Source: CBDDIP01 sp965279405 (GTDB taxonomy: Bacteria > Actinomycetota > Acidimicrobiia > Acidimicrobiales > Ilumatobacteraceae). Taken from it: 64,000 nt of DNA. The DNA lies in the NCBI GenBank assembly GCA_965279405.1, contig OZ257157.1, positions 3,658,001 to 3,722,000 of the forward strand. The letters are read 5' to 3'. The translations under genes were made by a program, and so were the position numbers. Positions 32,110 to 40,392 of this stretch are shown in pieces. The notes under the pieces were generated by a model, which saw only the letters and a list, made by a program, of their open reading frames with translations, had not been told where the DNA came from and ran no database searches. The stretch's first letter is position 1. Each line of letters begins with the position of its first letter.

Positions 32110-32664
32110 GTGGCCGACCTGATCCTGCTGAACGGCCCACCGGCCAGCGGCAAGTCCACGTTGGCGGCCGCCTTCGTCGCCCGGCGGCCACTGGCGCTGA
32201 ACCTCGACATCGACGTGATCCGGTCGTTGCTCGGTGCGTCGCTCGATCAGCCGCACGAGTCGGGGATCGCCGCCCGACGGCTCGCGCTGGCGATGGCAGG
32301 CGAACAGCTCGCCCTCGGCCGTGACGTGATCGTGCCGCAGCTCCTCGTGCGCGACACGCTGATCCTGGATCTCACCCGGGTGGCGGCTGACAACGGCGCG
32401 CGGTTCGTCGAGCTGGCGTTGATCATCGAGCGCGACGCTGCGCTCGACTCGTTCGCACAGCGGAGCGACGCCGCCGTGGAGACGTCACATCGTGACGCCG
32501 CTGCTCTGGTCGAGCGGGCCGGCGGCTTCGATGCGTTGCAAGCGATCCACGACGACTACGACCGCTTCATCGGTGGTCGCCCGACGGCGACCGGTGTCCA
32601 GGTGATCCCCGGCGACGTGGACGCCACGCTTGCCCTGATCGACGCCATCCTCCGAACCGGCTGA
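32110..32664 (+). CDS. P-loop kinase / AAA family ATPase
   Basis: A 184-residue P-loop protein of the zeta-toxin/chloramphenicol phosphotransferase-like group. It opens with LILLNGPPASGKSTLAAAF (Walker A), then LNLDIDVIRSLLGA and GRDVIVPQLL. Such enzymes phosphorylate small molecules. Starts at GTG 32110, 24 bp after the hairpin; TTG 32107 is possible. The hairpin and leader upstream suggest attenuation. Converges on the gene ending at 32670. Confidence 0.83.
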   Translation: MADLILLNGPPASGKSTLAAAFVARRPLALNLDIDVIRSLLGASLDQPHESGIAARRLALAMAGEQLALGRDVIVPQLLVRDTLILDLTRVAADNGARFVELALIIERDAALDSFAQRSDAAVETSHRDAAALVERAGGFDALQAIHDDYDRFIGGRPTATGVQVIPGDVDATLALIDAILRTG

Positions 32665-32669
32665 CCAGT

Positions 32670-33218
32670 TCAGGCGTGCAGCTCGACGGGTTCAGCCACC
32701 AGATCGAGGCCGTTCGAGTAGTTGCTGTCGATCGAGATCTGGGTCACGTCCTTGAACCGCCAGCGAGTTGGTTCGTCGTCCCACGACGCGTCCGGCGACA
32801 TCTCGAGCAGGTCGAAGCGCTTCCGCTCTCGATCGATCCGAGTCAATCGACCCAGGTGACAGGTGCCCGGCCACCGCGCCTCGGGGTGGACGGTGACGGT
32901 GGTGGCACCGGAACGCCCGAGGAACGCGAGCGCCGCGGCAGTGTCGTCGAGCGTCGCCCCGCTCACGCGCGCCGGGGACTGCGCCCGCGCATCGAGGACT
33001 CGACGGACGATGTTGTCCGGCGATCGGTCGGCGTCGACCTTCGTCAGATCGCGTCGCCGGACTGCGGCCAGCCCGTCGAGCTCGAGGTCGTGCAGCACGT
33101 GGACGAGGACCCAACGGCGCCCCAGCGCAGCAACCACGCCGTTCAGCACGTCACCGTGGCGACGGGCCAGACGCACGACGCTGCCGATGTCGTCGTCGGT
33201 GAGCTTCGACCGGTCCAT
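32670..33218 (-). CDS. Unrecognised 182-residue protein
   Basis: A soluble protein. The N-terminal two-thirds carry alternating hydrophobic residues (RRWVLVHVLHDLELDGLAAVRRRDL), and the C-terminus (PTRWRFKDVTQISIDSNYSNGL) resembles small Sm-like beta-barrel hypothetical proteins. ATG 33218. Acts alone or follows the lipoprotein gene at 33315 on the same strand, separated by an inverted repeat. I cannot assign a function. Confidence 0.75.
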   Translation of the reverse strand: MDRSKLTDDDIGSVVRLARRHGDVLNGVVAALGRRWVLVHVLHDLELDGLAAVRRRDLTKVDADRSPDNIVRRVLDARAQSPARVSGATLDDTAAALAFLGRSGATTVTVHPEARWPGTCHLGRLTRIDRERKRFDLLEMSPDASWDDEPTRWRFKDVTQISIDSNYSNGLDLVAEPVELHA

Positions 33219-33251
33219 GGGCGACAGCCTGCCAGCGCGCCGCAGCCCGAC

Positions 33252-33314
33252 GTCCCTCCTTTGTTCTGGGCGGCCTCGTGACCGGGGACGGAGATCTGGC
33301 CACCCAGAAGGGAC
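33252..33314 (-). terminator. Inverted repeat after lipoprotein gene
   Basis: TTCTGGGCGGCC (33264) pairs with GGCCACCCAGAA (33298) with one G-T pair, and outer GTCCCT/AGGGAC extend it past a bulge. It begins at the stop of the lipoprotein gene on the reverse strand. Likely terminator. Confidence 0.5.
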
Positions 33315-33800
33315 TCAGGCCGGGATGTCGATGACACGGACGGTGGAGACGGCGATCACGGTGCCGTCGATCGCCACCGCCACGACGCTCCAGCGCGATC
33401 CCGGGGTGAGCACGGGACCGGCAAAGCCTGCCGGGCGCTCCTCCGCAAGCCCGCCGAGGCGGACGTCGGTCGCCTCGCCCTGCCACGCCCAGATCGGGCC
33501 GGCGTCGTCGACGATCGCCAGTCGGTACGTTGCCGCTCCCGGGATCGGTCGCCAGCGGAAGACGGGCGCCCGCTCGGTGATCGCGGCGGTGGGCTCCAGC
33601 AGTTCGAGCTCGGCGAACCCGTCGATCAGCGGTGGCTCGTCGATCGCCGTGCTGCTGGTGGTGGGGTCCACGATGACGTTCGTGGTGCTGTCGGTGGTGA
33701 TCGCCGGGGCGCTGCTCGGCGACGAAGACGAGCAACCTCCGACGAGGATGGCGAGCACGAGGGCGGCGGCGACGGCGGTCCCCACGTTGGTGACGGTCAT
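33315..33800 (-). CDS. Lipoprotein
   Basis: A 161-residue lipoprotein with a signal peptide and lipobox LVGGC (Cys23), then a Ser/Thr/Pro linker (CSSSSPSSAPAITTDSTTN) and a beta-rich domain (FRWRPIPGAATYRLAIVDDAG to STVRVIDIP) that resembles a fibronectin-type fold. Should be anchored on the outer face of the cytoplasmic membrane. Follows the secreted protein gene at 33802 with no gap, probably one operon. Role unknown. Confidence 0.85.
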   Translation of the reverse strand: MTVTNVGTAVAAALVLAILVGGCSSSSPSSAPAITTDSTTNVIVDPTTSSTAIDEPPLIDGFAELELLEPTAAITERAPVFRWRPIPGAATYRLAIVDDAGPIWAWQGEATDVRLGGLAEERPAGFAGPVLTPGSRWSVVAVAIDGTVIAVSTVRVIDIPA

Positions 33801-33801
33801 C

Positions 33802-34917
33802 TCAGGATCCGATCGCTTGCAGGACGGTGGTCATCTCGTACTGCGCTGCGGCGACGCGGATCATGTTCTGCTCGGCGCTGTCGTGGGCGCTGAGTGCGTG
33901 GTCGTAGCGATCGATCAGCGCTTGCTCGAACGCCGACTTGAGGCCTTCACGGGCTGGATCGCCCTCGGCGATGCACGACCCGGCGGGACCGCCGAACATC
34001 GATCCACGGATCGCGGTGGCGTACACGGAGATGATCTCGGCGACCGAGTACTCGCCTGCAGCGGCGCGAGACGCGAACGTGTACAGCGTCTCGGCGAGCG
34101 TCGAACGGAACAGGTCGCGGGTCGACCCACCGGGCGCCAGGCTGCCGAGGTCTTGCGTCGCGCAGTACTCCTGCGCGGCGATCAACGCGTCGATCGCTTC
34201 GCCCTGGTTGACGAGCTGGCCGAAGCCGTCCGGATCGAACGTCTCACCGTCGTGCAGCGCCGAGATCCCCTCGAGGAAGTCGACGGTCATGCCGCCGATG
34301 TCGGCATCGGTGTCGGGCGCGGCCCCGATGCGAGTGGCGATGAAGACGATCGGCGTCGACGGATCCGCCGACAGGTTGCCGATCGCCTCGCCGCAGTTGA
34401 CGAAGCTCGGTTCGATGATCGTCGAGTACGGCCGGCTGAAGTCGGCATGGTTCTCGAACAGCAGGTGGCCGCCGCTGAACAGATCCCGTCCGTCGCGACC
34501 GGCGACGTCGATGTTGGCATCGATGTCGAAGTCGGCAGAGCCGTGCACCTCGGCGAGGGCACCGGTTCCCGTGATCGGACCGCTCTGCACGATGACGGCG
34601 TTGGCGGAGCTGAGGTCGATGGTGTCCTCCAGCGAGCCGTTGAGGACCATGACGAAGTCGCCGTAGGCGACCCCGCTGTTCTCGACCGTCAGCGTGAAGC
34701 CGAAGTTGCCCTCGAGGAACCCGGTCGAGATCCCGTCGCTGATGTCCTGCAGGAAGGAACCACCCTGCGCCGTCCACACACCGGGTGGGAACGCCGCCGT
34801 GTTGACCACGCAGTCGTCATCGGCGCTCGCCGACGTGGGCACGAACAACGAGCTCGACAGGACGATCGCCGGCACCGCCCGCCGGTGAGATCTCGCGTGA
34901 GGTCGACGGCCGCTCAT
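33802..34917 (-). CDS. Secreted protein of unknown function
   Basis: A 371-residue protein with a signal peptide (RRAVPAIVLSSSLFVPTSASA, cleavage near residue 34). The mature part has six visible cysteines in a beta-rich domain (DDDCVVNTAAFPPGVW, SADFDIDANIDVAGRDGRD, EPSFVNCGEAIGNL) and a helical C-terminal half. ATG 34917 overlaps the YCII gene stop by ATGA; an in-frame extension upstream only shadows that gene. Family not recognised. Confidence 0.82.
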   Translation of the reverse strand: MSGRRPHARSHRRAVPAIVLSSSLFVPTSASADDDCVVNTAAFPPGVWTAQGGSFLQDISDGISTGFLEGNFGFTLTVENSGVAYGDFVMVLNGSLEDTIDLSSANAVIVQSGPITGTGALAEVHGSADFDIDANIDVAGRDGRDLFSGGHLLFENHADFSRPYSTIIEPSFVNCGEAIGNLSADPSTPIVFIATRIGAAPDTDADIGGMTVDFLEGISALHDGETFDPDGFGQLVNQGEAIDALIAAQEYCATQDLGSLAPGGSTRDLFRSTLAETLYTFASRAAAGEYSVAEIISVYATAIRGSMFGGPAGSCIAEGDPAREGLKSAFEQALIDRYDHALSAHDSAEQNMIRVAAAQYEMTTVLQAIGS

Positions 34918-35231
34918 CGACGGGCCTCGTGTCGCGTCTGGTCGAAGGCGTCGAAGTAGGGGACCAGCTCGTGCAGGGTGAACTGGAACAGCCCGGACCG
35001 GACGGCCGGGTCGTTGTTCATGTGCTCGATGGCTTCCTGCGCGGTCGAGGTGTCGAACAGGGCGAACCCGGATCGACCTCCCTTGACGGGGCCGCCGATG
35101 AGCAGGGCTCGATCGTCGAACAGGACGCGCATCGTGTCGAGGTGGTTGGTCAGGACCGTGGCGTCCTGGTCGAAGACGGGGCGGCCGTCGGTCCACGCCG
35201 GGCCCGGGGAGATGAGCGCGAACGACCTCAT
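34914..35231 (-). CDS. YCII-related domain protein
   Basis: A 105-residue ferredoxin-like YCII-type domain. Features are MRSFALISPGPAW at the N-terminus, DQDATVLTNHLDTMRVLFD, LLIGGPVKGGRSGFALFDT and EHMNNDPAVRSGLFQFTLHELVPYFDAF. YCII domains are small hydrolase- or sensor-like folds with no single role. Coupled by ATGA overlaps to a second YCII gene upstream and a secreted protein downstream. Confidence 0.82.
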   Translation of the reverse strand: MRSFALISPGPAWTDGRPVFDQDATVLTNHLDTMRVLFDDRALLIGGPVKGGRSGFALFDTSTAQEAIEHMNNDPAVRSGLFQFTLHELVPYFDAFDQTRHEARR

Positions 35232-35575
35232 GTGGCCGCCGCCATCCTGAGCGCTGCGAGGGCGGCGACGGAGCGATCCGTGCCGACGCCGGCGAACGCG
35301 TCGAAGTACGGGTGCAGCTGGTGGAGGGTGTAGCCGAGGACGCCGCCGGCGACTCCGGGGTCGGCTTCCATCAGCGCGATCGCGGCCGGCTCGTCGTCGA
35401 CCTCGAGGACGGCGATGCCGCCTCCACGTTCGAACGGCCCGCCCAGCAGCAGCGAGCCCTCCTCGAAGCGTCGTCGCATCGAGGCCAGGTGCCCGTCGAT
35501 CGGCGGTCCTTGCTCGTACACCGTTGCTCCGTGCTTCCAGTTCGGTCCGCGACCGAACAGTGCGATGAATCTCAT
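35228..35575 (-). CDS. YCII-related domain protein
   Basis: A 115-residue YCII-type domain, paralogous to the next gene (GPPIDGHLASMRRRFEEGSLLLGGPF, ADPGVAGGVLGYTLHQLHPYFDAF). ATG 35575 (MRFIALFGRGPNW) is chosen because upstream codons lie in the operator region. First gene of a coupled three- or four-gene reverse-strand operon and divergent from a TetR gene. Confidence 0.82.
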   Translation of the reverse strand: MRFIALFGRGPNWKHGATVYEQGPPIDGHLASMRRRFEEGSLLLGGPFERGGGIAVLEVDDEPAAIALMEADPGVAGGVLGYTLHQLHPYFDAFAGVGTDRSVAALAALRMAAAT

Positions 35576-35585
35576 GGTCTCTCTT

Positions 35586-35659
35586 CCATACGTAGTCGTA
35601 TGGAAGACCATACGTAGACGTATGGCGGATGTCAAGCAATTCCGTACGGTATCGTATGG
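35586..35659. promoter_or_regulatory. Three TetR operator copies
   Basis: Three 18-bp inverted repeats: CCATACGTAGTCGTATGG at 35586, CCATACGTAGACGTATGG at 35608 and CCGTACGGTATCGTATGG at 35642. The first two are perfect (CCATACG-N4-CGTATGG) and the third differs in the left arm. They fill the gap between the divergent YCII and TetR genes. The third ends two bases before the TetR start at 35662. Confidence 0.88.
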
Positions 35660-35661
35660 TC

Positions 35662-36246
35662 ATGGATCGGCTCGGGCCTGACGACTGGACGAAGGCGGCG
35701 CTCGGTGCCATCGCGGACAAGGGAGCGAAGCACGTCTCCGTCGAGCGCCTGGCCCGTGAGCTCGGCGCGACGAAGGGCAGCTTCTACTGGCACTTCAAGG
35801 ATCGTCAGGCGTTGATCGATGCCGCGCTGGCGCGCTGGGAGCACGACTTCACCGATCGCATCATCGAGCGGCTGGCGACGATCGACGATCCTCGTCAGCG
35901 CCTGCGCGCGCTGCTCGAGTCAGCGTTCGACGACCTTCCCGGGGTGATGATCGACGCCAACCTGCTGGCCGATGCCGGCGACCCGGCTGTGGGTGCGGCG
36001 CTGGAGCGCGCCGCTCGAAAGCGACTCGCGTTCGTCGACCGCATCTTCGCCGAGGTCGGTGCGCCCGGTGGCTCCGATCGGGCGCTGTTGGCCTTCAGTG
36101 CCTACATCGGGCTTGCTCAGCTTCGCCGCACCGCGCCGACGTTGACGCCGAGCTCGCGCCGATCGAAGGCGTACGTCGACACGGCGATCGCGTTGCTGCT
36201 CGGCGACCCGCCGGTCAAGCAGGCAAGCCGGCGAGGAACGCGCTGA
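35662..36246 (+). CDS. TetR family transcriptional regulator
   Basis: A 194-residue TetR repressor with helix-turn-helix VSVERLARELGATKGSFYWHFKDRQALID. ATG 35662 (MDRLGPDDW) lies right after the third operator copy. ATG 35656 lies inside it, and neither has a clear ribosome site, so the message may be leaderless. It most likely represses itself and the YCII operon. Its 3' end overlaps the convergent hydrolase by about 32 bp. Confidence 0.9.
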   Translation: MDRLGPDDWTKAALGAIADKGAKHVSVERLARELGATKGSFYWHFKDRQALIDAALARWEHDFTDRIIERLATIDDPRQRLRALLESAFDDLPGVMIDANLLADAGDPAVGAALERAARKRLAFVDRIFAEVGAPGGSDRALLAFSAYIGLAQLRRTAPTLTPSSRRSKAYVDTAIALLLGDPPVKQASRRGTR

Positions 36247-37000
36247 TCGCTTCGTTCACCGGCCCCGGGTGGGTGAGGTTGGCGGCGTGCGCGCCGGGCA
36301 CCTTGACCACGCCGGAGCTGCCAGGCAAGCCGGCCGCCAGCACCTCCGCCTTGTCCATCTCGATGGCGTGATCGTCGACCCCGTGCACGACCAGTGCCGG
36401 GCACGTGATCTCGCCGAGTCGGCCCGTCAGGTCGTCGCGACCGTGCAGGCAGGCGGCCGGCTCGCGCAAGCCCTGCGGATCGGCGGCCTGCCACTTGGCA
36501 ACCCACTTCGCGTTCTCGTCGGCATCGTCGATGATCAACGCAGCGACGGCGTTGGCCAGGTCGTCGACGGGGCCGACGCTGAGCCACATGTCGACCATGC
36601 CGTTCTCCGCAGCCATGGTCTCCGGGTTCGGCACCCCGGACTCGGTGTCGAGGAGGATCAGCGCTCGCACGCGCTCCGGAGCGGTGAGCGCCACGCGCAG
36701 CGACAGGAACCCGCCCTGGCTCATCCCGCCGACGACGGCGCGGTCGATGCCGAGGTGGTCGAGCAGCCCGAGGCAGTCGGACGCCGAGTCCCAGTAGCTG
36801 AACGGCCGGCCGTCGTGCACCGTCTGGCCGAAGCCGCGCTCGTCCCACGTGATGACGCGGTGGTCGTTGCCGAACGCCTCCACCTGCGGGGCGAACATCT
36901 CGTGGTCCATCAGGAACCCGTGAGCGAGGATGACGGGCGAGCCATCGCCGCCGGTGTCCTCGAAGTAGATCTGCTGGCCGTTGATCGGAGCGAAGGGCAT
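36215..37000 (-). CDS. Alpha/beta hydrolase
   Basis: A 261-residue alpha/beta hydrolase. HGFLMDHEMF is the oxyanion loop, GMSQGGFLSLRVAL the nucleophile elbow, HGVDDHAIEMD the acidic loop and VPGAHAANLTHPG the catalytic His. Substrate unknown; the N-terminus NGQQIYFEDTGG is typical of epoxide hydrolase/haloperoxidase-like members. Starts at ATG 37000. Convergent with the TetR gene, divergent from the amidase. Confidence 0.92.
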   Translation of the reverse strand: MPFAPINGQQIYFEDTGGDGSPVILAHGFLMDHEMFAPQVEAFGNDHRVITWDERGFGQTVHDGRPFSYWDSASDCLGLLDHLGIDRAVVGGMSQGGFLSLRVALTAPERVRALILLDTESGVPNPETMAAENGMVDMWLSVGPVDDLANAVAALIIDDADENAKWVAKWQAADPQGLREPAACLHGRDDLTGRLGEITCPALVVHGVDDHAIEMDKAEVLAAGLPGSSGVVKVPGAHAANLTHPGPVNEAISAFLAGLPA

Positions 37001-37062
37001 GGCGCCGGACCGTAGTGGACGATCGCGGGGCGTCGTTCCCGTCGCGTCTGCGACGATGCGCC

Positions 37063-38283
37063 ATGTTCTCGGACGTCATCGCACCGCTTCGATCCGGTCA
37101 CCGGTCGTGTCGGGAGTCCGCCATCGACTCGCTCGCCGCGCTGGATCGCATCAGCCACCTGCGTGCGGTTGCCTGGCGCGACGACGAGCTGGTGCTGGCC
37201 CGGGCCGCGGCACTCGATGAGCGGTTCGCTTCGACCGGTCCGGTCGGTCCGCTGCACGGCGTGCCGTTCACGGTGAAGGACTGGATCGACGTCGACGGGT
37301 TCCCCTGTGCGGCCGGCAACCCGGCGAGCGCCGGGCGACGGCCGGCTCGGGATGCGACGGTGGTCGCCCGGTTGCACGCTGCCGGGGCGATCGTCATCGC
37401 CAAGATGAACGTGGGTGCGTCGAGCGAGCTGCACGGAGCGACGGAGCATCCCTTCGCGTCCGGTCGCTCGCCCGGGTACAGCTCGGCAGGCGACGCCGCA
37501 GCGGTCGCGGCAGGTGTCGTGCCGCTGGGCATCGGCAGCGACTCCGGCGGCAGCTTGCGGTTCCCAGCGCACTGCTGCGGGCTGGCAACCCTGCGCTCGA
37601 CCACCGGCCGCGTTCCGGGCACCGGTCACTTCCCGCGCATCGGGCCGTTGGAGGACGGTCGATCGGTCATCGGCCCGCTGTGCCGCTCGGTCGCCGACGT
37701 CGCCGCAGTCATGCCCGTGCTGGCCGGCCCTGACGGGCGCGACCCGATCTGCCCGCCGGTGCCGTGGCCACATCCTGTCGGCTCGGTCGCCGGCATGCGA
37801 GTGGCGGTGCACGGGTTGGACGACGCCGTCGCAGCGCCGGAGATCCGGTCGCTGGTGAGCGCCGGTGCGGCGCGCCTCGAAGCGGCGGGTGCCCAGGTGA
37901 CCGCCGTCGACGTGCTGGACGTGGACGAGTCGCTGGACATCACCCTGCGCTACTGGGGTCGGTCGCAGCTGGCGGCCGGCGAGGTGGAACGCCTGCTGCG
38001 TGATTGGGACCGCGTGCGCGTGCGGGCCATGCGCCTGCTCGACCGGTTCGACGCGGTGATCTGCGCGGGAGCCCCGCACGTTGCGCCGATGATCGGCCGG
38101 CAGTCGAACGATGACTGGCGGTACCTGCTCGCACCCAGCCTGTGGGGCTGGCCGGCTGCGGTCGCACGTGCCGGCACGGTTCCTGTCGATGGGCTCGATC
38201 TGCCGGTCGGGGTGCAGGTGGTCGCCGGGCCGTGGCGCGAAGACGTCGCTCTGGCGGTCGCCGCAGCGGTGGAAGTCGTCTGA
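37063..38283 (+). CDS. Amidase family protein
   Basis: A 406-residue amidase-signature enzyme that hydrolyses amides via a Ser-cisSer-Lys triad. The Lys is in HGVPFTVKDWIDVDG, and the serine stretch GYSSAGDAAAVAAGVVPLGIGSDSGGSLRFPA follows; the usual second glycine of GSSGG is Ala here. ATG 37063 (MFSDVIAPL). Several Cys in the signature region are unusual but not informative. Could be an indoleacetamide- or nicotinamide-type amidase. Confidence 0.9.
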   Translation: MFSDVIAPLRSGHRSCRESAIDSLAALDRISHLRAVAWRDDELVLARAAALDERFASTGPVGPLHGVPFTVKDWIDVDGFPCAAGNPASAGRRPARDATVVARLHAAGAIVIAKMNVGASSELHGATEHPFASGRSPGYSSAGDAAAVAAGVVPLGIGSDSGGSLRFPAHCCGLATLRSTTGRVPGTGHFPRIGPLEDGRSVIGPLCRSVADVAAVMPVLAGPDGRDPICPPVPWPHPVGSVAGMRVAVHGLDDAVAAPEIRSLVSAGAARLEAAGAQVTAVDVLDVDESLDITLRYWGRSQLAAGEVERLLRDWDRVRVRAMRLLDRFDAVICAGAPHVAPMIGRQSNDDWRYLLAPSLWGWPAAVARAGTVPVDGLDLPVGVQVVAGPWREDVALAVAAAVEVV

Positions 38284-38294
38284 TCCCGTGCTAT

Positions 38295-38314
38295 GAATGA
38301 ATGATCATTCATTC
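38295..38314. promoter_or_regulatory. Palindromic TetR operator
   Basis: GAATGAATGATCATTCATTC is a perfect 20-bp palindrome, 15 bp before the SDR start at 38330. TetR regulators of lipid genes commonly use AATGA-type sites. The likely ligand protein is the TetR gene at 39271, coupled to the SDR. Confidence 0.78.
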
Positions 38315-38329
38315 TGAACGGAGCCGCGC

Positions 38330-39274
38330 ATGAGCTGGAACACGAAGGACATCCCTGATCTGCACGGCAAGGTGGCCGTGGTCACCGGCGCCAACGGCGG
38401 GCTCGGATTGGAGACGGCGAAGGCGCTGGCCGCGGCCGGGGCACACGTGGTGCTCGCGGCTCGGGATGCTGCCAAGACCGAGTCGGCCGTCAACGAGATC
38501 CGCGGTGAGACGCCCGACGCCGTTCTGGAGGTCGTACCACTGGACCTCGGATCGCTCGCAGCGGTGCGCGACGCGGCGGCGACGATCCTGACGGGTCATC
38601 CGCGCATCGACGTGCTCGTCAACAACGCCGGAGTGATGGCCATCTCCGAGCGGGCGACCGCCGACGGCTTCGAGATGCAGTTCGGCGTGAACCACCTCGG
38701 CCACTACGTGCTCACCGCTCGACTGCTGCCGGCGATCCTCGCGGCCAACGGCCGCATCGTCACGGTGACGAGCACCGCGCACCACATGGGTCGACGGGTG
38801 AAAGCTGCCAACCCGCACCTCCACGGCACGTACGGCGAGTGGAAGGCGTATGGGCAGTCGAAGCTGGCCAACTACCACTTCGCCATCGGGCTGCACCGCC
38901 AGCTCGTCGCGGCAGGGGCGGGCGCCTCGAGCCTGCTCGCCCATCCGGGGCTGTCGAACACCGACCTGCAGACCCACAGCGTCACCGAGTCCGCCGGGGG
39001 AGCGACCCAGCGGATGTCCGAGTGGTTGGCCGCGCACACCGGCATGACCGCCGCCCGCGGCGCGCTGCCGCAGCTGCGTGCGGCGACGGATCCTGCGGCC
39101 GCGAGCGGTCAGTTCTACGCGCCCCGCTTCGTCAACAACGGGGCTCCCGTGCGGCGGCCGATCTTGCGACGCCTCGGGTTGTCGACGTCGATCGCCGTGC
39201 TGTGGGAGGTGTCAGAGCGCGAGACAGGGGAGTCGCTCGACGTGGCCGCAGCGATGGCACACTCGACGACGTGA
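38330..39274 (+). CDS. Short-chain dehydrogenase/reductase
   Basis: A 314-residue SDR close to retinol-dehydrogenase-like members. The cofactor motif is VVTGANGGLGLETAKALA, NNAG is in IDVLVNNAGVMA, the Ser is in TVTSTAHHM and the YxxxK in AYGQSKLAN. Long C-terminus typical of the group. Oxidises or reduces an alcohol/ketone with NAD(P). ATG 38330 follows a palindromic operator and GGAG at about 38320. Coupled to a TetR gene by GTGA overlap. Confidence 0.92.
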   Translation: MSWNTKDIPDLHGKVAVVTGANGGLGLETAKALAAAGAHVVLAARDAAKTESAVNEIRGETPDAVLEVVPLDLGSLAAVRDAAATILTGHPRIDVLVNNAGVMAISERATADGFEMQFGVNHLGHYVLTARLLPAILAANGRIVTVTSTAHHMGRRVKAANPHLHGTYGEWKAYGQSKLANYHFAIGLHRQLVAAGAGASSLLAHPGLSNTDLQTHSVTESAGGATQRMSEWLAAHTGMTAARGALPQLRAATDPAAASGQFYAPRFVNNGAPVRRPILRRLGLSTSIAVLWEVSERETGESLDVAAAMAHSTT

Positions 39275-39840
39275 CCGACCGACGCGCCGCCGTGCTCGAC
39301 CGACCCGCCGCCGTTCGCGCCGCCCTGCGCCGGCTGGTTGCTCGCAACGGGCTCCAGGGCGCGTCGATGGCCGCGGTTGCTGCCGAGGCCGGGGTGGCCA
39401 CCGGTACTGCCTACGTGCACTACCCGTCGAAGGACGAGCTCCTCCTTGCCGCCTACCTCGAGCTCAAGGCTGAGCTCGGCGTGGCCGCCGTGGCCAACGT
39501 GCGCAGCGGCGACCCGCCGGGTCGTCGCTTCGCGGCGATGTGGTCGTCGATCCACCGCTTCCTCGCCGACGATCCCGAGCGGGCGAGGTTCCTGCTCCAG
39601 GTGGACAGCTCACCGCTGGCGGGCACGGCGCACGAGCGCTCGTTGGCCGTCGGCGACGACCCGGTGCTGGTCGAGGCCGCTCGCCCCGATCTCGTCGTCC
39701 TGCTGGCACCGCTGCCGTTGGAGGTGCTCTACGACCTGGCGATCGGGCCGGTGATCCGTCTCGTCGCGTCGGGCGAGCACCTCAGCGCGAAGCAGATGCG
39801 GACGATGTGCGAGGCCTGCTGGCGAGCCGTGACCCGCTGA
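39271..39840 (+). CDS. TetR family transcriptional regulator
   Basis: A 189-residue TetR protein with helix-turn-helix ASMAAVAAEAGVATGTAYVHYPSKDELLLAAY. GTG 39271 overlaps the SDR stop (GTGA), so it is co-translated with it. Likely represses the SDR-TetR operon through the palindrome at 38295. Confidence 0.9.
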   Translation: MTDRRAAVLDRPAAVRAALRRLVARNGLQGASMAAVAAEAGVATGTAYVHYPSKDELLLAAYLELKAELGVAAVANVRSGDPPGRRFAAMWSSIHRFLADDPERARFLLQVDSSPLAGTAHERSLAVGDDPVLVEAARPDLVVLLAPLPLEVLYDLAIGPVIRLVASGEHLSAKQMRTMCEACWRAVTR

Positions 39841-39849
39841 TCGGGCGCG

Positions 39850-40329
39850 TCAGCTGCGGGTGACGACGGTGCCGTGATCGCCCTGCGGGTGACGACCGAG
39901 CTTGGACGACACCATCGAGATCAACCGGCCGACCGGACCGGCGCCGGGAGCGCTCCAGTACTCGCCCTCGACCACCTCGACGTCGAGCACGACGAGCCGC
40001 GGGTCTTCGTCACCGTCGAAGTAGGCGGATGCAGCAGGCGTCCACAGCTCGCGGATGAGCGCCGGATCGTTGTTGAACGTGGCGTGACCGTTGACGGACA
40101 GCCAGTCGTTGCGGCCGCCGGCGGTGATCGTCACGTGGACGTCGTGGTCGGAGCCGATCGACGGCACCCAATCCGCATCGCGATCGATCATGAACAGGAG
40201 GTGACCGGTCTGGACGCTGGCCACCGTCAACGGGCGACTCGACGGCCGGCCGGCGGACAGCGTGACGAGCATGGCGGTGTCGCCAGGCTGGGCGAGGTCG
40301 GCAAGCTGACGTGTCTCGGTGGTGCTCAT
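39850..40329 (-). CDS. Pyridoxamine 5'-phosphate oxidase-like protein
   Basis: A 159-residue split-barrel flavin-binding protein of the general stress protein 26 group (TAMLVTLSAGRPSSRPLTVASV, LLFMIDRDADWV, VHVTITAGGRNDWLSVNGHATF, WSAPGAGPVGRLISMV). Such proteins bind FMN, F420 or heme and reduce small molecules. ATG 40329. Divergent from the DDAH gene at 40393. Confidence 0.88.
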   Translation of the reverse strand: MSTTETRQLADLAQPGDTAMLVTLSAGRPSSRPLTVASVQTGHLLFMIDRDADWVPSIGSDHDVHVTITAGGRNDWLSVNGHATFNNDPALIRELWTPAASAYFDGDEDPRLVVLDVEVVEGEYWSAPGAGPVGRLISMVSSKLGRHPQGDHGTVVTRS

Positions 40330-40392
40330 GTCGGCGATGTACCCACGCGGCGCCGTTGCGAGACGCCCACGCCGACCAACAAGGATGCACCG

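Noticed and set aside
31946..32116. 57-codon frame directly after the 14-codon ORF
   Set aside because: It runs through the perfect hairpin at 32058 and has no ribosome site of its own; more likely RNA than protein.
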